In this document: piece after piece, positions 47,958 through 56,059 of the stretch
Numbering within the stretch: position 1 is the stretch's first letter
How the letters are laid out: the number at the start of each line of letters is the position of its first letter
Assembly: GCF_023073715.1 (NCBI RefSeq)
Contig: NZ_JADPKA010000046.1
Coordinates: forward strand, 1 to 64,000
DNA from: Bradyrhizobium sp. 164
GTDB lineage: Bacteria > Pseudomonadota > Alphaproteobacteria > Rhizobiales > Xanthobacteraceae
Length of the DNA: 64,000 nucleotides
Direction of reading: 5' to 3'
The notes under the pieces: generated by a model
Told to the model about the DNA's origin: nothing
What the model saw: only the letters and a program-made list of their open reading frames with translations
Database searches by the model: none
Program-made: the position numbers and the translations under genes

Positions 47958-48317
47958 CTAGCCCACTTCCTCGATCTTCACCTTGTCCGGATAGAAGGCG
48001 AGATGGCCGGAAATCTCCGTCATCGCGGGGAAGGGCGTCTCGTAGGTCCAGATCGCATTGTCCAGCGTCTTGCCATCGGCCTTGATGCTGTAATAGCTCG
48101 CGTCGCCCTTGTACGGGCAGTGGGTGACGCGGTCGGTGCGCTCGAGCAGCGCCATATTGGCGTCCTCCCGCGGTACATACTGCACCGCCGGATATTTGGC
48201 CTCCTTTAGAGTCAGCGCCTTGCTGGTCTCGGCAATCACGATGTCGCCGGCCGTGACGCGGACGCGCCGGGGATTTTGGGTGATGGTGATGGGGTGGTCG
48301 GGCCCTGGAAGCTTCAT
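47958..48317 (-). CDS. DUF427 domain protein, 119 aa
   Basis: A single DUF427 domain. VRVTAGDIVIAETSKALTLK (strand-rich start), YVPREDANMALLERTDRVTH then CPYKGDASYYS (the signature CPYKG), and NAIWTYETPFPAMTEISGHL with YPDKVKIEE complete the fold. ATG 48317 is the natural start. Members are small cytoplasmic proteins of unknown activity. It is convergent with the DUF1328 gene and divergent from the bolA gene. Confidence 0.92.
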   Translation of the reverse strand: MKLPGPDHPITITQNPRRVRVTAGDIVIAETSKALTLKEAKYPAVQYVPREDANMALLERTDRVTHCPYKGDASYYSIKADGKTLDNAIWTYETPFPAMTEISGHLAFYPDKVKIEEVG

Positions 48318-48492
48318 GATGTCACGCCTTTTCGATCAACCTGCCGCGCGCGGCACTTTGTCGTGCCTTCCTGTTGCGATCAGGGATATAGTGCCGGACG
48401 GCGTGACGGTGAAGGCCGTCCACGCTAAGTTTGGCCGTGCCGGTGAGGGGACCCCGGCAAGCGATTCGAGACCAGAAGGAGCAAGACCCGAA

Positions 48493-48747
48493 ATGCCCAT
48501 GGACGCCCACGATATCGAGGCGATGATCAAGGCAGCGATCCCCGATGCCGAGGTGACCATCCGAGACCTCGCCGGCGACGGCGATCACTATGCCGCGACC
48601 GTGATCTCTGAATCCTTCCGCGGCAAGTCCCGCGTCCAGCAGCACCAGATCGTGTATCAGTCCCTGCGCGGGCAGATGGGCGGCGTCCTGCACGCCCTGG
48701 CGCTGCAAACCGGGGTACCTGGCGGACCCGGGGCGCCGGGCACCTGA
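48493..48747 (+). CDS. BolA family protein (IbaG/BolA2-like), 84 aa
   Basis: A small alpha/beta protein: MDAHDIEAMIKAAIPDAEVT, then DGDHYAATVISESFRGKSRV and QQHQIVYQSLRGQMGGVLH. The His in GDHYAA and in the RVQQHQ helix are those that BolA proteins use to hold a 2Fe-2S cluster with a monothiol glutaredoxin. That partner, grxD, is found 3.8 kb downstream. ATG 48493 is used. It takes part in Fe-S and iron regulation by inference from the family. Confidence 0.93.
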   Translation: MPMDAHDIEAMIKAAIPDAEVTIRDLAGDGDHYAATVISESFRGKSRVQQHQIVYQSLRGQMGGVLHALALQTGVPGGPGAPGT

Positions 48748-48783
48748 TCTGAACGGCACCTGATCTCGGCGCGACGGGGGACG

Positions 48784-49968
48784 ATGATGGCTGCGGACAA
48801 CCCGCGCGGCGCAATGTTTCGCGTCATCGGTCCGAACCAGCACGGCCGCGTCACCAATGCCGAGCTGTTCTTCGACCTCGTCTTCGTCTTTGCCGTCACG
48901 CAAATCTCCCACACGCTGCTGCACCATTTCACGCCGCTCGGCGCGGTCCATGTCGCGGTGCTGTTTCTGGCGGTGTGGTGGGTGTGGGTCTACACCGCCT
49001 GGGTCACCAACTGGCTAAATCCCGAGCTGACGCCGGTCCGCATCCTGCTGTTTGCGATGATGCTGGGCGGCCTCGTGCTGTCGACGACCATCCCAACCGC
49101 CTTCGAGGGCCGGGGCCTGTGGTTTGCGATTGCCTATGCGGCCATGCAGGTCGGACGCACGGCGTTCTGGCTGTTCGCGACCCCGCATCATCGCACCGCG
49201 GTGCGGCACAACGCTATTCGCATCCTGACCTGGCTCTCGCTCTCCGCTGTGTTGTGGATCGCAGGCGGCTTGTCCGAGGGAGACACCCGGCTATGGCTGT
49301 GGATCGCAGCAGTGACCTGGGAGTACATCTCGCCGGCCGCACGCTTCTGGGTCCCGAAGCTGGGCTTCTCGTCGGTCGAGGCCTGGGCCGTCGAAGGCGC
49401 GCACATGGCCGAGCGCTGCTCTTTGTTCGTCATCATCGCGCTTGGCGAAGCCGTCGTCGTCAACGGCGCCACTTTTGCTGAGCTGACCTGGACCGCGGGC
49501 AACATCCTCGCCTTCGTCTCGGCCCTGGTCGGCGCCATCGCGATGTGGTGGGTCTATTTCCACAAGGGCGCGGAGGCCGGCTCCGAGCGCATCTCCAAGT
49601 CCACCGAATCCGGGCGGCTGGCGCGGCTCGCCTACACCTATCTGCACATGCCGATCGTCGCCGGCATCATCCTGACCGCGGTCTCGGACGAGCTGGTGCT
49701 GAAGCATCCCACTGGCCATTCCGACCTGCGGATCATCCTGAGCACGATCGGCGGGCCGCTGGTATTCCTGGTCGGCACCATCCTGTTCAAGCACGCCATT
49801 CGCGGCTTCCTTCAGCTCTCCCACGGCATCGGCATCATCCTGCTGCTGGTGCTGTGGTGGTTCGCCGCCGACCTCTCGCCGCTCTGGCTGTCGGTCGCGA
49901 CGTCCGTGATCATGATTGTCGTTGCGGTGTGGGAATCGGTGTCGCTCGGGTCGGCAACCGAGGCCTAA
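48784..49968 (+). CDS. LtrA (low temperature requirement A) family membrane protein, 394 aa
   Basis: About ten to twelve hydrophobic helices. The LtrA family signature RVTNAELFFDLVFVFAVTQI is near the N-terminus. WEYISPAARFWVPKLGFSS and HMAERCSLFVIIALGEAVVV follow, matching the conserved His/Glu-containing helices. Cold or stress growth functions are reported in a few relatives, but the activity is unknown. It begins 36 bp after the bolA gene on the same strand and may be co-transcribed, though it converges with egtD. Confidence 0.9.
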   Translation: MMAADNPRGAMFRVIGPNQHGRVTNAELFFDLVFVFAVTQISHTLLHHFTPLGAVHVAVLFLAVWWVWVYTAWVTNWLNPELTPVRILLFAMMLGGLVLSTTIPTAFEGRGLWFAIAYAAMQVGRTAFWLFATPHHRTAVRHNAIRILTWLSLSAVLWIAGGLSEGDTRLWLWIAAVTWEYISPAARFWVPKLGFSSVEAWAVEGAHMAERCSLFVIIALGEAVVVNGATFAELTWTAGNILAFVSALVGAIAMWWVYFHKGAEAGSERISKSTESGRLARLAYTYLHMPIVAGIILTAVSDELVLKHPTGHSDLRIILSTIGGPLVFLVGTILFKHAIRGFLQLSHGIGIILLLVLWWFAADLSPLWLSVATSVIMIVVAVWESVSLGSATEA

Positions 49969-49979
49969 GCGCGGAAGGC

Positions 49980-50951
49980 CTAGTCGGCGACCTCCAGCGC
50001 GTGCACCGAGAACATCTTGGCCGCATCGGTCCAGCTGTCGCGCACGCGCCAGCCTGCGTCTTGCGCCAACGCAGCAAAGCGCTCAAGGCTGTATTTGTAG
50101 CTGTTCTCGGTGTGGATGCTCTCACCGGCGCGGAACGAGAAGCTGGTGCCGAGCAGGCGCACGGTCTGGCTCTTCTTGCTGATCAGGTGCATCTCGATCC
50201 GATGACGCTCGCGATTGTAGATCGCGCGATGGGTGAACGCGGAGAGATCGAAATTGCCGCCGAGCTCGCGATTGATGCGGACCAGCACATTGAGGTTGAA
50301 GCGCGCGGTGACGCCGGCGGCATCGTTATAGGCATCAAAGAGCACCCGCTCGTCCTTCTCGAGATCGGCGCCGATGATCATCTGCGCGCCGCGGCCGAGG
50401 ATCTTGCGTGCGCTCTTCAGGAAGCCCTCGGCTTCCTGCGGCTCGAAATTGCCGATGGTCGAGCCAGGGAAGAAGCCGACCTTGGACATGGACGCGACCG
50501 CCCTGGGCAGCTCGAACGGCGTGGTGAAGTCGGCCGCCACCGGGTGGATGCCGAGCGCGGGAAAATCCCGCTTCAAGCCGTTCGCCTGCGCCTTCAGGAA
50601 ATCGCCGGAGATGTCGACCGGCACATAGGCTGCAAACTTGCAGTGGTTCAACAGCAGCCGGACCTTCGTGGTCGCGCCGGCGCCGAACTCGACCAGGGCC
50701 GCATGCTCTGGGATGATCTTCGCGATCTCGCTGCCGCGCTCTTTCAGGATCGATAGCTCGGTGCGCGTCGGATAATATTCCGGCAGGCGCGTGATCGCCT
50801 CGAACAATTCCGATCCGGTCGCATCGTAGAAATATTTCGGCGACAGTTTTTTCGGCTGCTGCGAGAGATTCTCGATCGCCTCGCGGGCGAAGGCAGTCGT
50901 CTGCTCGTCGGGGAGATGGGCTTCGGCCAAAGCGCTGGCGTGCACATTCAT
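49980..50951 (-). CDS. egtD: L-histidine N-alpha-methyltransferase EgtD, 323 aa
   Basis: Trimethylates histidine to hercynine with SAM, the first step of ergothioneine synthesis. It contains KLSPKYFYDATGSELFEAIT (family start), LVEFGAGATTKVRLLLNH (SAM site), KVGFFPGSTIGNFEPQEAEG, and FNLNVLVRINRELGGNFDLS, then YNRERHRIEMHLIS. ATG 50951 has GAGAGT upstream. It lies 51 bp after egtB and is transcribed with it. Ergothioneine is a sulfur-containing antioxidant. Confidence 0.95.
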   Translation of the reverse strand: MNVHASALAEAHLPDEQTTAFAREAIENLSQQPKKLSPKYFYDATGSELFEAITRLPEYYPTRTELSILKERGSEIAKIIPEHAALVEFGAGATTKVRLLLNHCKFAAYVPVDISGDFLKAQANGLKRDFPALGIHPVAADFTTPFELPRAVASMSKVGFFPGSTIGNFEPQEAEGFLKSARKILGRGAQMIIGADLEKDERVLFDAYNDAAGVTARFNLNVLVRINRELGGNFDLSAFTHRAIYNRERHRIEMHLISKKSQTVRLLGTSFSFRAGESIHTENSYKYSLERFAALAQDAGWRVRDSWTDAAKMFSVHALEVAD

Positions 50952-51002
50952 GATACTCTCCTGAACGCGCTGTCCGGCGCGCATTTGTCGTCGGAAGTTT
51001 TT

Positions 51003-52250
51003 TTACTCGTAGCCGGCAAGCCGCAGCCCCGTGAACTGCCAGCGGTGGTGCGGATAGAAGAAGTTGCGATAGGTGATACGGCTGTGGCCTTCGGGAGTTG
51101 CAAGCGAGGAGCCGCGCAGCACCAACTGGTTGACCATGAATTTTCCGTTGTATTCGCCGAGCGCGCCTTCGACGGCGCGGTAGCCGGGGTAGGGCGCGTA
51201 TGAAGAGCGGGTCCATTGCCAGACAATGCCGAAAGCATCGTTGAGCTGGCCCGTGCGGGCCGCGACCTCCCATTCTATCTCGGTCGGCAGGTGCTTTCCG
51301 GCCCAGCGCGCGAACGCATCCGCCTCGTAATAGCTGACGTGGCAGACCGGCGCGTTCGGATCGATCGGCTTGAGGCCGGCCAGCGTCATCACGTGCCAGG
51401 CGCCATCGACCTCGCGCCAATGGCCCGGAGCGTCCCAGCCCTCGTTGCTCACGGTGGCAAAACCGTCCATCAGCCACAGCGTTGCGGTCCGGTAGCCGCC
51501 GGCGCGCATGAAGGCGAGCCATTCGCCGTTGGTGACGAGATGGCGGGCGATCTTGACCGGGCCGACGAGGGCGCGATGCGGCGGCTTCTCATTGTCGAAA
51601 TGGAAGCTGTCGTCGACGTGGCCGACGGTGTGGATGCCCTCGTTCAGCGTCAGCCAGTCCTCGCCGCCCCGGGTCGCGGCCGGGAAACGCCAGTTCGCAT
51701 CGTAGGCCGGCGAGACCGGGTTTTGCGCGAAGGCGTGCAGGATGTCGGTGAACATCAATTCCTGATGCTGCTGCTCGTGATTGAGCCCGACCTCGACCAG
51801 CGGTGCGATCTCGCGCAGCTTGTCCCAGCCGGCCTCGCGGAAGAATTTGACGACGGCCGCATCGACATAGTTGCGATAGGCGCCGACCTGGTCGGCGCTG
51901 GGACGGGTGATATCGCCGCGGCGATGCCGGGCATGACGCGGGCCGGCGCTGACGTAATAGGAATTGAACAGGAACGCGAAATCGGGGTGGAAGGGCCGGT
52001 AATCAGGACAGTGCTCGCCGAGCAGGAATTGCTCCCAAAACCAGGTGGTATGCGCGCGGTGCCATTTCGTCGGGCTCGCATCGGGCATGGACTGGATCTG
52101 TTGGTCCTCCGGCGACAGGGGGGCGGCGCGGCGCTCGGTCTCGTCGCGGACGGTCAGAAACGCGTCTTGAAGCCGCTGGGCGAACTTGCCCGGATCGGAG
52201 GACAGCGACGAAAGCTGGGGGGCGGCCGTAGCGGAGGCTGGTTTCGTCAC
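51003..52250 (-). CDS. egtB: Ergothioneine biosynthesis sulfoxide synthase EgtB, 415 aa
   Basis: A non-haem iron enzyme joining hercynine to a thiol (cysteine or gamma-Glu-Cys) with oxygen. The N-terminal DinB-like domain has RAHTTWFWEQFLLGEHCPDY and the iron ligands in HEQQHQELMFTDILHAF. The C-terminal FGE-sulfatase-like domain shows PVCHVSYYEADAFARWAGKH and LRGSSLATPEGHSRITYRNF. The start at GTG 52250 (GGAG six bases upstream) is preferred over ATG 52301, because the EcfG-type promoter at 52275-52299 lies between the two. No egtC gene is present in the window. Confidence 0.93.
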   Translation of the reverse strand: MTKPASATAAPQLSSLSSDPGKFAQRLQDAFLTVRDETERRAAPLSPEDQQIQSMPDASPTKWHRAHTTWFWEQFLLGEHCPDYRPFHPDFAFLFNSYYVSAGPRHARHRRGDITRPSADQVGAYRNYVDAAVVKFFREAGWDKLREIAPLVEVGLNHEQQHQELMFTDILHAFAQNPVSPAYDANWRFPAATRGGEDWLTLNEGIHTVGHVDDSFHFDNEKPPHRALVGPVKIARHLVTNGEWLAFMRAGGYRTATLWLMDGFATVSNEGWDAPGHWREVDGAWHVMTLAGLKPIDPNAPVCHVSYYEADAFARWAGKHLPTEIEWEVAARTGQLNDAFGIVWQWTRSSYAPYPGYRAVEGALGEYNGKFMVNQLVLRGSSLATPEGHSRITYRNFFYPHHRWQFTGLRLAGYE

Positions 52251-52274
52251 GGTTTTCTCCAGACAGGACAAGAG

Positions 52275-52299
52275 AACGTTGTTCGCGTTTCCCGGTTCC
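52275..52299 (-). promoter_or_regulatory. EcfG-type (general stress) promoter of egtB-egtD
   Basis: On the minus strand: GGAAC (complement of 52295-52299), exactly 16 bases, then CGTT (complement of 52275-52278). This is a full match to the EcfG promoter consensus. Transcription would begin near 52268, giving a short leader to the GTG at 52250. Confidence 0.75.
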
Positions 52300-52536
52300 A
52301 TGACCAGGGTTCGTCCTAGATAGGGGCTCCGTTACGGTATGAAAGTCCTCCCCGGCGATGATATTGTTGTCATCAGCCTATGGACCGGCGCGGTTCAGAC
52401 CGGCCGCCGCCGACCGTTCGCCGCCATTTTACTTTGGATGCACAACGGTTTGGGCTACATATATGACAGATATCGGGTTAGATCGGCTGAGCCGGCCCGA
52501 CGTGAAAGAAGGGCTCCGCCCCAGAAGGACACGGAT

Positions 52537-52863
52537 ATGAGCATCGAGGAATTCATCGCCAACGAAGTGAAGTCGAACGACGTGGTTCTGTTCATGAAGG
52601 GCACGCCGCAATTTCCGCAGTGCGGGTTCTCCGGCCAGGTCGTCCAGATCCTCGACCACATCGGCGTCGGCTATAAAGGCCTCAACGTCCTCGAATCCGC
52701 CGAGCTGCGCAACGGCATCAAGGAATACTCGAACTGGCCGACCATCCCGCAGCTCTATGTGAAGGGCGAGTTCGTCGGCGGATGCGATATCGTCCGCGAG
52801 ATGTTCCAGGCCGGCGAATTGCAGCAGCTCCTCTCCGAGAAGGGCGTCGTCGTCGCGGCTTGA
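52537..52863 (+). CDS. grxD: Monothiol glutaredoxin (Grx4 type), 108 aa
   Basis: A monothiol glutaredoxin that carries a 2Fe-2S cluster, delivers it to targets and pairs with BolA. The active-site motif is PQFPQCGFSGQVVQILDHI (CGFS). It also contains YSNWPTIPQLYVKGEFVGGC (the glutathione-binding TIP and the GGCD motif follow). ATG 52537 is the natural start. In many alphaproteobacteria it follows bolA directly; here ltrA, egtD and egtB separate them. The macro-domain gene follows after 3 bp. Confidence 0.96.
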   Translation: MSIEEFIANEVKSNDVVLFMKGTPQFPQCGFSGQVVQILDHIGVGYKGLNVLESAELRNGIKEYSNWPTIPQLYVKGEFVGGCDIVREMFQAGELQQLLSEKGVVVAA

Positions 52864-52866
52864 TGC

Positions 52867-53418
52867 ATGGCCCGGCTGACGCGCCGGATCGGCGGCGCCG
52901 AGCTCGAGGTCATCGTTGCCGACATCACCACGCTCGGCGTTGACGCCATCGTCAACGCCGCAAATTCGTCTCTCCTTGGTGGAGGCGGTGTCGACGGGGC
53001 GATCCACGACGCTGCCGGTCCCGAGCTTCTCGCCGAATGCCGGACGCTCGGAGGATGCCCGACCGGCGATGCCAAGATCACCAAGGGCTATCTTCTGCCT
53101 GCGCGCCATGTGATCCATGCGGTCGGCCCCGTCTGGCACGGCGGGGGCCGCGGCGAGGCGGAGGCGCTGCGCTCGTGCTATCGGCGCGCGCTTGAGCTCT
53201 GTCAGGCCAACGGGCTGACTTCGCTGGCCTTCTCCGCGATCTCCACCGGCGTGTATCGTTTCCCGGCTGACCAGGCCGCGACGATTGCAGTTCATACGAC
53301 CATCGACACGCTGCCGGCCACGCCCTCGGTCACCCGCGTCATATTCTGTTGTTTCTCGGAGAGAAGCGCCGCTCTTCACACGGCCGTTCTGGCGCGATAC
53401 GGCAGCCCTTGTGCCTGA
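52867..53418 (+). CDS. Macro-domain protein (O-acetyl-ADP-ribose deacetylase-like), 183 aa
   Basis: A single macro domain close to YmdB/MacroD. LEVIVADITTLGVDAIVNAA followed by NSSLLGGGGVDGAIHDAAG is the ADP-ribose-binding signature, with the Asn and Asp used for catalysis in the family. HVIHAVGPVWHGG and AFSAISTGVYRFPADQAATI follow. It probably removes O-acetyl-ADP-ribose or mono-ADP-ribose from proteins. ATG 52867 begins 3 bp after grxD, so both are likely co-transcribed. Confidence 0.93.
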   Translation: MARLTRRIGGAELEVIVADITTLGVDAIVNAANSSLLGGGGVDGAIHDAAGPELLAECRTLGGCPTGDAKITKGYLLPARHVIHAVGPVWHGGGRGEAEALRSCYRRALELCQANGLTSLAFSAISTGVYRFPADQAATIAVHTTIDTLPATPSVTRVIFCCFSERSAALHTAVLARYGSPCA

Positions 53419-53463
53419 CAACGCGGTCGGTACACTCCGCGGGCCATGTTCCGGGGAGGGGAT

Positions 53464-54750
53464 ATGATTTCACGATCAGGATTGCGTGCGCTGGTCTGCG
53501 GCGCGCTGATGTCGCTTGGCCCCGTGTCGCTGGCGCGGGCGGAGGGCATTTACGAGATTCCAGCCGGCGCGCATTTCAACCAGGACAAGCTCGCGAGGAT
53601 CAGCGAGTTCTTCAAGAACGAAGTCGCTACCGGCAAGATCGCCGGCGCGACCGTGCTGATCAAGCAGCACGGTAAGCCGGTCTTTCACGAAGCGTTCGGC
53701 GTTCAGGACGTGGTCAGCAAGGCCCCGATCACCGATAAGACGATCTTCCGCCTGTTCTCGATGACCAAAGCGATTACCTCGGTGGTCGCGATGCAATTGG
53801 TCGAGGAGGGCAAGATCAAGCTCGACGATCCCGTCGCGAAATACATCCCGTCCTTCGCCAATGTGAAGGTCGGCGTCGAGAAGAAGGCCGAAGACGGCAG
53901 CAGGTCGCTCGAACTGGTGTCGCCCAACCGGCCGATGACCGTGCTCGACCTGATGCGCCACACCTCGGGCATCACCTATGGCTTCTACGGCGACAGCCTG
54001 GTGCGAAAAGCCTATCGGGAGGCGAATATCTATGCCGGCGATTTCGACCTTGCCGAGTTCGCCGAGCGGATCGCAAAACTGCCGCTGCACAACCAGCCGG
54101 GTGCACTCTGGCAATATGGCCATTCCACCGACGTGCTGGCGCGCGTGATGGAGATCGCGGCCGGCAAGCCGCTGATCGATATCATGCGGGAAAAGCTGCT
54201 CGATCCGCTCGGCATGGTCGATACCGGGTTCTTCGTCACCGACCCGGAGAAGCAGAAGCTGCTGGCGAAGCCGGTGCCGAACGACGGCGATTTCCGGGTC
54301 GGCCGGATCAACGATCCAACAGTCGTCAAGAAGATCCAATTCGCCAGCGGCGGCATGGTCACGACCATGGCCGACTATGAGCGCTTTGCGCAGATGCTAC
54401 TCAACGGCGGCAGCCTCCACGGCAAGACCATTCTCAAACCCGAGACCTTCAAGCTGATGGTGACCGATCAGGTCGGACCAGGCTCCGGCGTCGAGCGCGA
54501 CTACTTCTACTTTCCCGGTGACGGTTTTGGCTTCGGCCTCGGCCTTGCCGTCCGCACTGATCCCGGCAATGCCAAGCCGCCGCCCCCGGGCAATCTCGGC
54601 GAATTGAAGTGGGACGGCGCCTCCGGCTGCTATTTCGTGATCGACCCCAAGCAGGACATGTTCTTCGTCCTCCTGGAACAGACCCCGACCGAGCGCCAGC
54701 GCGTGCAACGGACATTGAAGCAGTTGGTCTATGAAGCCATGGAGAAGTGA
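53464..54750 (+). CDS. Serine hydrolase of the beta-lactamase/class C esterase type, first copy, 428 aa
   Basis: Exported: signal peptide MISRSGLRALVCGALMSLGP to an ARA site near residue 26. The beta-lactamase fold core is FRLFSMTKAITSVVAMQLVE, with the nucleophile in SMTK (SxxK). GALWQYGHSTDVLARVMEIA supplies the YxN-like Tyr (YGHS). The family hydrolyses esters or peptides, and penicillin binding cannot be excluded. ATG 53464 has GGGGAGGGG upstream. It overlaps the start region of a close paralogue immediately downstream. Confidence 0.88.
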   Translation: MISRSGLRALVCGALMSLGPVSLARAEGIYEIPAGAHFNQDKLARISEFFKNEVATGKIAGATVLIKQHGKPVFHEAFGVQDVVSKAPITDKTIFRLFSMTKAITSVVAMQLVEEGKIKLDDPVAKYIPSFANVKVGVEKKAEDGSRSLELVSPNRPMTVLDLMRHTSGITYGFYGDSLVRKAYREANIYAGDFDLAEFAERIAKLPLHNQPGALWQYGHSTDVLARVMEIAAGKPLIDIMREKLLDPLGMVDTGFFVTDPEKQKLLAKPVPNDGDFRVGRINDPTVVKKIQFASGGMVTTMADYERFAQMLLNGGSLHGKTILKPETFKLMVTDQVGPGSGVERDYFYFPGDGFGFGLGLAVRTDPGNAKPPPPGNLGELKWDGASGCYFVIDPKQDMFFVLLEQTPTERQRVQRTLKQLVYEAMEK

Positions 54751-54751
54751 A

Positions 54752-56014
54752 GTGCGCGGGCGCCGCGCGCTGATCGCGGGGCTCGTTGTTCTGGTCGGTG
54801 CCTTCGGTGCGAAGGCCGGCTCTGAGGGACGGGCCGCGCGCAGCTTCTCGCCCGAGGGGTTGGCGAAGGTTTCCGACTACATCCGAAACGAGATCGCCAC
54901 CGGCAAGATCCCCGGCGCCATCCTGCTCCTCCAGCAGCACGGCAAGCCGGTCTATTACGAAAATTTCGGCGTCCGCGACGTCGCGACCGAGATCTCGATG
55001 AGCGCGGACACGATCTTCCGGCTCTATTCGATGTCGAAGCCGATCACCTCTGTCATGGCGATGATGCTGGTCGAAGAGGGCAAGCTTTCGCTCGACGATC
55101 CCGTCTCGAAATACATTCCGGCCTTCGCCAAGATGAAGGTCGGCGTCGAGAAGAAGGCCGAGGACGGCAAGGTCGCGCTGGCGTTGGAAGCGCAGAATCG
55201 TCCCGTCACGATCAAGGACCTGCTTCGCCACACGTCGGGTCTGCCCTATGGCTATTATGGTGGCGGCATGGTGCGGGAGCTCTATGCCGAGGCCAATCTG
55301 TTCCAAAGCAATCTCAGCAATGCCGACTTCGTCGCGAAGATCACCACGCTGCCGCTGGTCGAGCAGCCGGGCACCGCGTGGGATTACGGCTTTTCCACCG
55401 ACGTGCTCGGCCGCGTCATCGAGGTGGTCGCGGGAAAGACCCTGCTTCAGTTCGAGAAAGAGCGGCTGCTCGATCCGCTCGGCATGACCGAGACCGCGTT
55501 CTTCGTCGCCGATCCCGCCAAATTCCCGCGCATTGCCGAGCCGATGCCCGAGGATCGCAACATCAACCCGACCACGCCGGTTCGCGACATCAGGCGGCCG
55601 TCGAAATGGGAATCGGGCGGCGGCGGCATGGTCGGCACGGTCGGCGACTACGCCCGTTTCGCGCAGATGCTGCTCAGTGGCGGCATCTATGAGGGACGGC
55701 GTTATCTCAAGCCCGAGACGATCGCGCTGATGGCATCCGATCACATCGGACCTGAGACGAAGATCGCGCGCGACCAGAACTATTACCCGGGCGCCACCAG
55801 CGGATTCGGCCTCGGCTTCGCCGTACGTACCGCGGTGCCGCCGGGGACTTCCTGGCCGCTTGGCGAATATCGCTGGGACGGCGTCGGCGGCACATTCTTC
55901 TTCATCGATCCCGAAGACGACCTGTTCGGGATCTTCATGGTGCAGACCCCCTCGCAGCGTGGCCGGATCCAACTGGCGCTGAAGACGCTGATTTATCAAG
56001 CGATGGGGCGGTGA
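54752..56014 (+). CDS. Serine hydrolase of the beta-lactamase/class C esterase type, second copy, about 420 aa
   Basis: A tandem duplicate of the preceding gene, similar throughout: IFRLYSMSKPITSVMAMMLV with the nucleophile in SMSK, YIPAFAKMKVGVEKKAEDGK, WDYGFSTDVLGRVIEVVAGK (YGFS), and RFAQMLLSGGIYEGRRYLKP. The hydrophobic N-terminus (ALIAGLVVLVGAFGAKAG) indicates export. GTG 54752 is chosen because GGAG lies seven bases upstream and it follows the previous stop. An ATG at 54731 would overlap the previous gene by 20 bp. Substrate unknown. Confidence 0.87.
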   Translation: MRGRRALIAGLVVLVGAFGAKAGSEGRAARSFSPEGLAKVSDYIRNEIATGKIPGAILLLQQHGKPVYYENFGVRDVATEISMSADTIFRLYSMSKPITSVMAMMLVEEGKLSLDDPVSKYIPAFAKMKVGVEKKAEDGKVALALEAQNRPVTIKDLLRHTSGLPYGYYGGGMVRELYAEANLFQSNLSNADFVAKITTLPLVEQPGTAWDYGFSTDVLGRVIEVVAGKTLLQFEKERLLDPLGMTETAFFVADPAKFPRIAEPMPEDRNINPTTPVRDIRRPSKWESGGGGMVGTVGDYARFAQMLLSGGIYEGRRYLKPETIALMASDHIGPETKIARDQNYYPGATSGFGLGFAVRTAVPPGTSWPLGEYRWDGVGGTFFFIDPEDDLFGIFMVQTPSQRGRIQLALKTLIYQAMGR

Positions 56015-56059
56015 TCGCGAGCGGTTGGTTGGTCGGCCCGTTACTCCATCTACGCGACT

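Noticed and set aside
54449..55999. 516-codon minus-strand frame across the serine hydrolases
   Set aside because: Antisense of two clear genes; no start signal and no family.
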